This document shows positions 25,757 through 33,098 of a stretch of 64,000 bases of DNA, in pieces. The position numbers and the translations under genes are program-made. A model generated the notes under the pieces. That model did no database searches and had not been told where the DNA came from. It worked only from the letters and a program-made list of their open reading frames with translations. The stretch's first letter is position 1. Each line of letters begins with the position of its first letter. Source of the DNA: CANHBY01 sp046342195 (GTDB lineage: Bacteria > Pseudomonadota > Gammaproteobacteria > Burkholderiales > Burkholderiaceae_C); the NCBI GenBank assembly GCA_046342195.1, contig JBKDQE010000074.1:22317-86316 (forward strand). Direction: 5' to 3'.

Positions 25757-27094
25757 TCATGAGGCAACCCCTTTGGGGGGCTGCGGAATCGCAAAGCCAC
25801 GCACGTCGATTTTTCCGGTCACGGCGTTGGTGATCATTGACGATCTGTATTCAAGAAGGCGCTCAACCACGCTGTTGACTAAATCACATTGGATAGCCAG
25901 TCTCTTGGTTTCTTCTTCTATGTATGCAACAACTTCGACTTGCTCTTCTGGGGGTGGGAGTGCAATCACAACATTCCCCAGTTCCTCAGCATTTAGGTGT
26001 GGTTGTGCAGCTCTATTTTTTGCCAAATAAATTTGGCCGTTCAATACATGCTTGCTCAACAAGTTGAACGCTATATATTCTGGGAGCGCACCTTCCGTGG
26101 TGTAGACCATGTCGTATCCTGCGATACTTCCCTCCCATATCGCAGGCACGATTGCAGAATCGCCGGTGTATGCACCGCTCCGAACTACCAATATGTCTTT
26201 CGCTTTGAGATTTGGGTTTCTCGACCAAGGTACATAATCTGGATCAACGGTTTGCACTTTCGATCCATCGATTTCGCCACGGTAGATATCAGTGGCACGA
26301 ATGAAAGGAAGCCCGCCATCTAGTTTCTGAGGTGGTTCGCCCAGTCCATATCTGGTCTTTCCGACAAACTTCAGGCGCTTTACATCCCAATGCGCCGGGA
26401 TGTCACCCAACCAGTTCACTCCTGAATTTTTCATCACCACAGTGGGATCAAGCCCCTTGGTGACGGCATGGCTGATAAGCGCCGTGCGCTTTTCGGCCAG
26501 CTTGTCGAGCAGTGATTTTTTCTTGGCGATCAGGGCATCGATTTGCGCGGTTTTGAAATCGAGGAAGCGAGCGATGGCTTGTTGCTCATTTTTCGGTGGA
26601 ATAATTAGTTTTGCATTTCCAATTGCTTCTTGGTTAAGAATTTTCGCGCCGTAGATGTTCTCTGAGGCATTTTGAATTATGGCAAGAGGCGCCAAATAAT
26701 AAAAAAATGGCAGGTGAATCCACTCGCTTTCGCTAAATGAGGCTATTGCCTCATTTGTGAACATATCTTTTCCCGCAAACGAGACTTGTCCAACGGACAA
26801 TTTAAAAGAATAAAGAAGGCTGCCCGCGTATGTTGGCCACTTTCGATACTTGGCGACAGCCTCATGAGTTATACCCTTGCTTGTTTCATTGAGAACTCTT
26901 GGGCCTAAATCGCTGATATTTGCCCAGAGAAAATCGTCTCCATAGTAAATAGAGTTGCCGCTCTCCGGGGTGAACCCCACCGTGTAGCCTATCGCATGTG
27001 TCAGTTTCCTTACATGCCAGTCGGTGGGAATTTCCGGCGCCCACGCCAGCTTCGTTTTGACGTAGTGCGGATATTTCTTTTGTAAGTCCATCAC
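25757..27094 (-). CDS. hsdS: Type I restriction enzyme, specificity subunit
   Basis: The 445-residue protein has the two-repeat HsdS layout. A first target recognition domain (about 10-150) begins with WAPEIPTDWHVRKLTHAIGY. A conserved helical spacer with the coiled-coil KTAQIDALIAKKKSLLDKLA follows, then a second target domain beginning WLGDIPAHWDVKRLKFVG, and a C-terminal helix with VVERLLEYRSSMITNAVTGK. Each domain reads half of a bipartite DNA site; the site itself cannot be predicted here. The ATG overlaps the hsdM stop as ATGA, so M and S synthesis are coupled. Full length, no frameshift. Confidence 0.96.
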   Translation of the reverse strand: MMDLQKKYPHYVKTKLAWAPEIPTDWHVRKLTHAIGYTVGFTPESGNSIYYGDDFLWANISDLGPRVLNETSKGITHEAVAKYRKWPTYAGSLLYSFKLSVGQVSFAGKDMFTNEAIASFSESEWIHLPFFYYLAPLAIIQNASENIYGAKILNQEAIGNAKLIIPPKNEQQAIARFLDFKTAQIDALIAKKKSLLDKLAEKRTALISHAVTKGLDPTVVMKNSGVNWLGDIPAHWDVKRLKFVGKTRYGLGEPPQKLDGGLPFIRATDIYRGEIDGSKVQTVDPDYVPWSRNPNLKAKDILVVRSGAYTGDSAIVPAIWEGSIAGYDMVYTTEGALPEYIAFNLLSKHVLNGQIYLAKNRAAQPHLNAEELGNVVIALPPPEEQVEVVAYIEEETKRLAIQCDLVNSVVERLLEYRSSMITNAVTGKIDVRGFAIPQPPKGVAS

Positions 27095-29292
27095 ACCACC
27101 TCATTCAGCATGGCCATGATGTCTTTTTCGAGCTGGCTGATTTCATTGGCAATCTCTTCCAGCGGACGCGGCGGCTGATAGACGTAAAAATGCCGGGTCA
27201 GCGGGATTTCGTAGCCCACCTTGGTCTTGCTGTGGTCGATCCAGGCATCGGGCACATGCGGCAGGACTTCAGCCTTGAGGTAGTCCTCGCAGTGGTCTTT
27301 CACGAGTGCCAACAGCTTGTCGTGGCCGGTTTCGTCGTCGTAGCCCAGTGGCAGCGGCAATTCAATGTCGTCCGGCAGGGCCACAATTTCGGTATCGCGC
27401 AGATCGGCATCGGGTTCCGGGTTGCCCTTGGCATCCAGACAGAGGTCGGCCTTGGGGTCGCGCTCTGACAACGCCGCCAGGATGGCTTTCTTCACCGGCG
27501 CACCGACTTTGATGCCCGCATCGTGCAGGGTGTCGGTCAGCAGGCTTTCAAACTCGGTGCGGTTGCGGTAGAGGGTGTCACTCTCGACGCTCAGCAACAC
27601 GGCTTTGATTGTCGCTTGCATTTCCTGGCCTGCGGCAATTTCGGCCGCGTGCGCCGCATCGTCTTTGCGCTTTTTGCTGGTCGCCAAATTCGCGAAGGCG
27701 CTTTGTTCGTCCAGCTTGGCGATGCGTTCTTGGCTGACACAGAAGTTCAAGCGCAGCGGGCGCTCAACGGTGATTTTGAGGAAGCCAAATTCGCGGTTCT
27801 CGAAGAGCTTACTGCAAACCCGGCGCTCGGGCTTTCCGTCCACCAGCACTTCACTTTCCGCCTCGTGGTCGTGCTCGGCGTACAGTCGCACGAGTTCCCT
27901 GATGTGGTCGTCCGAGAGCTCGTTGCGCTTGTTGCCCAGGCTCTTGTCCATCTTCTTGAAATGACGCGTGCCGTCGATCAACTGTACCTTTCCCTGCCGA
28001 TGAGCAGGCTTCTTGTTGGTGACAATCCAGACGTAGGTATAGATGCCCGTGTTGTAGAACATCTGGTCTGGCAGGGCGACCACTGCATCGAGCATGTCGC
28101 GCTCAATGATCCAGCGGCGAATATTCGACTCGCCCGACCCCGCATCACCCGTGAACAGCGGTGAGCCATTGAACACAATGGCGATTTTGGAGCCGTCGCC
28201 GCCGGTTTGTGGCGGGTTGTGCATCTTGGAGATCATGTGCTGCAAAAAGAGCAGCGAGCCATCGTTGATGCGTGGCAGGCCCGCGCCGAATCGACCCGAG
28301 AAGCCTTGGTCTTCATACTCTTCGCGCACGAAGTCTTCTTCCGGCTTCCACTCCACACCAAAGGGCGGGTTGGCCAGCATGTAGTGGAATTTTTTGTCCG
28401 GGTGGCCGTCGTGCGGCACAAAGCCATTGGTTTTGTTTTTGGCATCCTTCAGCCCCAAGGTGTCGCCATAGATCAGGTTGTTGATCGGCTCGTCCTTGAT
28501 CAATAAATCAGAGCAGCAAATGGCGTAGGACTCGGGGTTGTATTCTTGGCCGAATAATTCGATGTGGGCTTGTGGATTTTTAGCCAGCGCTTCTTTTTCA
28601 GACTCGGACAACATGCCGCCCGTCCCGGCAGTGGGGTCATACACACTGCGGTAAATGCCCGGTTCAAAAATGCTGTCTTCCCCAGTGAAAAGCAACTGCA
28701 CCATCAAACGAATGACCTCACGCGGGGTGAAGTGATCCCCGGCTTCTTCGTTCGCCTGCTCATTGAACTTTCGCACGAGCTCTTCGAACAGATAGCCCAT
28801 CTGCAGGTTGGTGATGGCCTTGGGTGACAGGTTGATGTCTGCCGAGCAGAATTCTTTGATGATCAGGAACAGCCGGTTGGCCTCATCCAGCTTGGCAATC
28901 TCAGTTTCAAACTCGAATTTGTCAAAGATGTCGCGCGCGCGCGGCGAAAAACCCTGGATGTAGGCGATCAAATTGCCGGCGATGTTGGGCGCATCGCCCA
29001 GCAACTTCTCAAACGTGAAGCCGCTGGTGTTGAACAGCTCCTGCTTGCGGCCTTCGGCGGCGATGCGGGACAGCGCCTTTTCCAGTGCGGGGCCGGTGAT
29101 GCTTTTGTCTTCCAGGCGCTTCTTTTCGTCCAGCACCTTCTGCTTGTTTTCGGCCAGAACCAGATCAAAGCGGCGCAGAACAATCAGTGGCAGCATCACG
29201 CGACGGTACTGTGGCGGACGGTAGGGGCCGCGCAGCTTGTTGGCGATGTTCCAGATGAAGCCGACCAGGGTTTGGTGTTGTACGCTTTGCAT
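27091..29292 (-). CDS. hsdM: Type I restriction enzyme, N6-adenine methyltransferase subunit
   Basis: The 733-residue protein has an N-terminal HsdM helical domain (FIWNIANKLRGPYRPPQYR), the S-adenosylmethionine motif YDPTAGTGGML at about 218-228 and the catalytic NPPFG at 308-312, as in gamma-class N6-adenine methylases. It is longer than the classic 500-residue HsdM because of a C-terminal extension from about 520 (charged, KKRKDDAAHAAEIAAGQEM) ending in a coiled coil, a feature of one HsdM subgroup. It methylates the HsdS target and protects the host. It heads the operon 36 bases after the WYL regulator. Confidence 0.96.
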   Translation of the reverse strand: MQSVQHQTLVGFIWNIANKLRGPYRPPQYRRVMLPLIVLRRFDLVLAENKQKVLDEKKRLEDKSITGPALEKALSRIAAEGRKQELFNTSGFTFEKLLGDAPNIAGNLIAYIQGFSPRARDIFDKFEFETEIAKLDEANRLFLIIKEFCSADINLSPKAITNLQMGYLFEELVRKFNEQANEEAGDHFTPREVIRLMVQLLFTGEDSIFEPGIYRSVYDPTAGTGGMLSESEKEALAKNPQAHIELFGQEYNPESYAICCSDLLIKDEPINNLIYGDTLGLKDAKNKTNGFVPHDGHPDKKFHYMLANPPFGVEWKPEEDFVREEYEDQGFSGRFGAGLPRINDGSLLFLQHMISKMHNPPQTGGDGSKIAIVFNGSPLFTGDAGSGESNIRRWIIERDMLDAVVALPDQMFYNTGIYTYVWIVTNKKPAHRQGKVQLIDGTRHFKKMDKSLGNKRNELSDDHIRELVRLYAEHDHEAESEVLVDGKPERRVCSKLFENREFGFLKITVERPLRLNFCVSQERIAKLDEQSAFANLATSKKRKDDAAHAAEIAAGQEMQATIKAVLLSVESDTLYRNRTEFESLLTDTLHDAGIKVGAPVKKAILAALSERDPKADLCLDAKGNPEPDADLRDTEIVALPDDIELPLPLGYDDETGHDKLLALVKDHCEDYLKAEVLPHVPDAWIDHSKTKVGYEIPLTRHFYVYQPPRPLEEIANEISQLEKDIMAMLNEVV

Positions 29293-29328
29293 GGGCGATT
29301 CCTGAATGCTGTTTAAATTTGTTGTCTG

Positions 29329-30228
29329 TTATTTCTTCAAAGCGCTGACCGGGACGCGGTAGCCGGGTGCGAGCTTTGCGTTTTCGACGCCATACAAAGC
29401 CAGCGGATCGCTCAGCCAAAGGCGGTACTGTTCTTCCTTGAGGCGGTGATCGGGCGAGCAGTCCACGCTCCAGCGCAGCAGCATGTAGCCCGCGACCGCA
29501 GCGCGAACGCGCATCCGGATTGAGCCCTCGGTCATCCCGTAGTCCATCTTGATGATCTCGGAGCGCGCGAGGCGCGGGTGTGGCACCAAGTCCAGCTCCA
29601 CGATCCGAGTCCACTGGATGTCGTTGTCCGGGCGCTCGTTGGCCTTAGGTTCGTCATTAAGCAGGGTCGGTGCTTCGATACGGGTAACGACAAAGTCGCG
29701 GAACTCGCTGCTCTTGCGGTCAAAGGCCCGGACGTGCCAGCGCAGGCCGGTGTCCACCAGCGCAAACGGCACGATGACCCGCTCGGACTCGCCATTGCTC
29801 ATCGAGTGGTAGCGAATAGCGATGGGTCGCTTGGCATGGATGGCCCGGCAAATCGGAGCCAGCACGTCCATCCGGGGGCTGCTCAAGGCTGCCGGGGACT
29901 CGCAGGGCAGCAGCGGTTGCGACTCGACGTTGACGCCATCACCAAACCCAAGGGCGAGCGCCGACAAAACACGCTGCGTCGCGTGCTCAAAGATCGGGGA
30001 GAAAGTCTTGCCGATCCGGTAGATCTTGTTGCTGCCGTCGAACTCGATGTTCTGCGGCGCGATTTCCCGGTACAGCGCCAGATCGCGCGTGGCACCGGCA
30101 GGGGCCACCCCAAAGCGGCTCGCCAAGTCAGGGCGGCCGATTTCACCCATGAAGTAAAGGCGGAAGTCGATGTAAGCCAGCCGTTCCCGCTGAGGGTGGC
30201 TCAAGCTCTTGAGGCGTTGGGGATGCAT
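29329..30228 (-). CDS. WYL-domain transcriptional regulator (BrxR/CapW-like)
   Basis: This 299-residue protein has an N-terminal winged-helix region (QRERLAYIDFRLYFMGEIGR, RFGVAPAGATRDLALYREI), a central WYL domain (RPIAIRYHSMSNGESERVIV, TGLRWHVRAFDRKS) and a C-terminal extension domain. Regulators of this build, BrxR and CapW, repress phage-defence operons and are thought to sense a ligand through the WYL pocket. It is the first gene of the restriction operon and probably controls it. The start at 30228 has a GAGGAG ribosome site; an ATG seven codons earlier is the alternative. No operator could be identified. Confidence 0.87.
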   Translation of the reverse strand: MHPQRLKSLSHPQRERLAYIDFRLYFMGEIGRPDLASRFGVAPAGATRDLALYREIAPQNIEFDGSNKIYRIGKTFSPIFEHATQRVLSALALGFGDGVNVESQPLLPCESPAALSSPRMDVLAPICRAIHAKRPIAIRYHSMSNGESERVIVPFALVDTGLRWHVRAFDRKSSEFRDFVVTRIEAPTLLNDEPKANERPDNDIQWTRIVELDLVPHPRLARSEIIKMDYGMTEGSIRMRVRAAVAGYMLLRWSVDCSPDHRLKEEQYRLWLSDPLALYGVENAKLAPGYRVPVSALKK

Positions 30229-30249
30229 GGTCAGGCTCTCCTCATGCAT

Positions 30250-30562
30250 GTCAGGTGACGGTAAGACCGAAAACAGAAGTTAGATTGCACATTTTTTCAA
30301 GAGTAGCGCATAGGTAAGACGTCAGTACTTTGAGAAACTCATTCATCGCCTCCCTGATACAAACGCGGTCGAACCCTGACTTACTCTTTATGGCCCAGAC
30401 TCCAAAGGGAGTCCACGTTGTGGGCAAAGACTTCAACTCTGTAACCGTCGTCCTGGATGATGCTTTGCATGTTGGTCTGTTTTGGCTGGTCAGGCGACCG
30501 GTTGAAGTAGCCCAAATCAACAGGCCAGCTATCTCCATGACGAGGGGAGCCGCCAAGCTCCT
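30250..30562. other. Region upstream of the WYL regulator, no recognised gene
   Basis: About 310 bases between the regulator and the IS remnant. Short open frames exist on both strands but none resembles a known family. The defence operon promoter should be here on the minus strand; no clear -10/-35 pair was identified. Part of this may belong to the decayed insertion element to its right. Confidence 0.4.
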
Positions 30563-30888
30563 TGACCTTGCCCCTCAAAACGCTTGGTCAAAGACGCCCT
30601 GAGCATGGCTTGGTTCAGGCGTCAACCCAACGCCCCCACCAAGAGCTTCTGGGGCCGGCTCAAGACAGCCAGCGTGCACGGGCGAAAATTTTCCACCCGA
30701 AGACAAGCTACGCAGGCTGTGATGGACCGGATCCCTTTTTACAATCACAGCAGGCCATATTCTTCACTGGGCTACGTCAGCCCGATGCCATTTGAACAAC
30801 GCTGGTTCACGGCACAGCGTAAAAAAGCCGCGTCAATTTCGGGCTAACGATGACGGGAAATAGGGGCAAGGTCACAGGGGCAAGGTCA
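30563..30888 (+). mobile_element. Decayed IS3-family insertion remnant with 13-bp inverted repeats
   Basis: A 13-bp sequence TGACCTTGCCCCT at 30563-30575 is repeated exactly, in inverted orientation, twice on the right at 30862-30874 and 30876-30888. Between them lies only the C-terminal end of an IS3-type transposase, so most of the element is deleted. The rightmost repeat includes the recA stop codon. The element marks the border between the restriction island and recA. Confidence 0.75.
30603..30847 (+). pseudogene. IS3-family transposase, C-terminal fragment
   Basis: About 80 codons carry the characteristic end of IS3-type orfB: FWGRLKTASVHGRKFSTRRQ, then MDRIPFYNHSRPYSSLGYVS followed by PMPFEQRW. 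This corresponds to the last part of the DDE integrase domain, including the helix after the catalytic Glu. The DDE residues upstream are missing, so it is non-functional. Confidence 0.88.
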
Positions 30889-31980
30889 GTCTTTTGATTT
30901 CGAGGCTTTTGGGGGCTTTGTGGGTGCGGCATCTGCAACTTCAGTACCAGCTTTCAGCAAAGGGATGCCCAAAGAGTGGCGAACTTTATTTTCGATTTCA
31001 ATAGCAAGGGCTGGGTTTTCGCGCAGAAACTCACGTGCGTTGTCTTTGCCTTGTCCAATTTTTTCACCGTTGTAAGCATACCAAGCCCCACTTTTTTCGA
31101 GCACTCCAGCGGTAACGCCCATATCAATAACTTCCCCTTCCCGGCTAATGCCTTCACCATAAAGAATATCAAATTCAGCGGTTTTGAAAGGGGGGGACAC
31201 CTTGTTTTTCACAACCTTGATTTTGGTTTCATTGCCAATGACTTCCTCGCCTTTTTTGATACTGCCTGTGCGACGAATATCAAGGCGAACAGAGGCATAA
31301 AACTTTAATGCGTTACCACCGGTGGTAGTTTCTGGGCTACCAAACATGACCCCGATTTTCATGCGTATCTGGTTAATGAAAATAACGGTCGTATTGGTTT
31401 TTTTAATAGTGGATGTCAATTTGCGCAAGGCTTGACTCATGAGGCGGGCTTGCAAACCAGGTAAAGAATCCCCCATTTCGCCTTCGATTTCAGCCTTGGG
31501 CACAAGAGCTGCTACGGAGTCGATAATGACAAGATCCACTGAAGCCGAGCGGACAAGGGCGTCAACGATTTCCAGAGCCTGCTCACCCGTATCAGGTTGA
31601 CTGATCAGTAATTCCTGGAGGTTGACGCCCAGCTTCTGGGCATACTGGGCATCAAGCGCGTGTTCAGCATCAATGAAGGCACAGGTACCGCCGAGCTTTT
31701 GCATTTCGGCAATGACTTGCAGGGTGAGAGTCGTTTTGCCGCTAGACTCAGGACCGTAAATTTCAATGACACGACCTCGCGGTAAGCCACCCACTCCCAG
31801 AGCGATATCCAGCCCCAGAGAGCCTGTCGAGACAACTTCAATGTCTTCGATAACCTCGCCTTCTCCTAGGCGCATGACACTACCTTTGCCAAACTGCTTC
31901 TCAATTTGAGCCAATGCAGCCTGCAAGGCCTTGGCTTTTTCAGTATTAACAAGGGGAGAGGCTTTAACAGAGGTATCCAT
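30886..31980 (-). CDS. recA: Recombinase A
   Basis: The 364-residue protein is a full-length RecA with Walker A GPESSGKT at 76-83, LVIIDSVAALVPKAEIEGEM, the L1/L2 DNA-binding loops (MGDSLPGLQARLMSQALRKL; GVMFGSPETTTGGNALKFYA) and a C-terminal tail ending in Lys/Ser/Asp. RecA catalyses strand exchange and activates LexA self-cleavage. A LexA box overlaps its promoter. The usual downstream recX is absent: an IS remnant directly abuts the stop codon. Its start MDTSVKASPLVNTEKAKALQ is the first ATG of the frame. Confidence 0.98.
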   Translation of the reverse strand: MDTSVKASPLVNTEKAKALQAALAQIEKQFGKGSVMRLGEGEVIEDIEVVSTGSLGLDIALGVGGLPRGRVIEIYGPESSGKTTLTLQVIAEMQKLGGTCAFIDAEHALDAQYAQKLGVNLQELLISQPDTGEQALEIVDALVRSASVDLVIIDSVAALVPKAEIEGEMGDSLPGLQARLMSQALRKLTSTIKKTNTTVIFINQIRMKIGVMFGSPETTTGGNALKFYASVRLDIRRTGSIKKGEEVIGNETKIKVVKNKVSPPFKTAEFDILYGEGISREGEVIDMGVTAGVLEKSGAWYAYNGEKIGQGKDNAREFLRENPALAIEIENKVRHSLGIPLLKAGTEVADAAPTKPPKASKSKD

Positions 31981-32282
31981 AGGTGCGTGTATCTTGGAAT
32001 GAAAGGGATAGGAGCATTATGACAAAGGCTGGATGTTTGTACAGTATATTTTTGCTCTCTAAGTAAATATTTTTGCAGGGCAGTTGTCAGACTTATTTTG
32101 ATGTATGGAGCACCACATGGCAGCAAGGCGCGCATACATTGACCATCCATATAAAAAATCTGACAAACTCATGATCCTTTAGTGCATAAAGAGCCGCTAA
32201 AGCCCATCACATTGACGGCATGCCTGCGCCCTGTGGACAAAACTGACCCGCAAGATCTGATGTTTCCAAGATAATTCACATT
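31981..32282. other. Divergent intergenic region, recA and map
   Basis: About 300 bases. The left part holds the recA leader, promoter and LexA box. The rest should contain the map promoter, but no strong -35/-10 pair was identified. No RNA gene or repeat was seen. Confidence 0.5.
32016..32044 (-). promoter_or_regulatory. recA promoter with LexA (SOS) operator
   Basis: On the minus strand CTGTACAAACATCCAG (32029-32044) fits the LexA consensus CTG-N10-CAG. A -10-like CATAAT lies at 32016-32021, and TGTACA inside the box sits 16 bases upstream of it and could be the -35. LexA bound here would occlude RNA polymerase, as for recA in other proteobacteria. Confidence 0.82.
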
Positions 32283-33089
32283 ATGACGATCACCATCAAA
32301 TCCAATTCTGACATTGCGGCGATGCGCATCGCAGGCCGACTCGCCTCCGAAGTGCTGGACATGCTCACCCCTCATGTAGTGCCTGGGGTCACCACCAACC
32401 AACTTGACCTGCTTGCACATGATTACATCGTCAATGTGCAGCAGGCCACCCCTGCCCCACTGAATTACGCACCCCACGGCTACAAGCCCTACCCGAAGTC
32501 TATTTGTACTTCGGTGAATCATCAGGTGTGTCATGGCATCCCCAACGACAAACCCTTGAAAAGTGGAGACATTATCAATATTGATGTCACCGTCATCAAA
32601 GACGGCTGGCATGGTGACACCAGCCGGATGTTTGTGGTGGGCAAGGCCTCGATTGCAGCCAAGCGATTGTGTCAGCTGACCTATGAAGCGATGTGGCGAG
32701 GCATTGTGAAAGTGAAACCAGGCACCCGCCTGGGTGACATTGGTCATGCCATTCAGACCTTCGCCGAAAATGCAGGTTTTTCAGTGGTTCGGGAATTCTG
32801 CGGGCATGGCATTGGCGCAAAATTTCATGAAGAACCCCAAATTCTTCATTATGGGCGTCCTGGCACTTTGGAAGAAATTGTCCCCGGCATGGTTTTTACT
32901 ATTGAACCGATGATTAACTTAGGCAAGCGTGACATCAGCGAATTGGGTGATGGCTGGACGATCGTGACCTCTGACCGCTCGCTGTCAGCCCAATGGGAGC
33001 ATACGATAGCCGTCACTGAAACCGGCTATGAAGTGCTGACTTTGTCCCAGGGCAGCCCAGCCCCCCCTGCTTTTGTGATGGGCTCCTGA
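32283..33089 (+). CDS. map: Methionine aminopeptidase, type I
   Basis: This 268-residue metallopeptidase removes the initiator Met. Metal ligands are visible in IINIDVTVIKDGWHGDTSRM (two Asp), EFCGHGIGAKFHEEP (His), FTIEPMIN (Glu) and AQWEHTIAVTE (Glu). CTSVNHQVCHGIP contains the catalytic-site His. Length is normal for type Ia enzymes. It is followed after nine bases by glnD, a pairing conserved in many proteobacteria. Confidence 0.97.
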   Translation: MTITIKSNSDIAAMRIAGRLASEVLDMLTPHVVPGVTTNQLDLLAHDYIVNVQQATPAPLNYAPHGYKPYPKSICTSVNHQVCHGIPNDKPLKSGDIINIDVTVIKDGWHGDTSRMFVVGKASIAAKRLCQLTYEAMWRGIVKVKPGTRLGDIGHAIQTFAENAGFSVVREFCGHGIGAKFHEEPQILHYGRPGTLEEIVPGMVFTIEPMINLGKRDISELGDGWTIVTSDRSLSAQWEHTIAVTETGYEVLTLSQGSPAPPAFVMGS

Positions 33090-33098
33090 GGGTCTACC

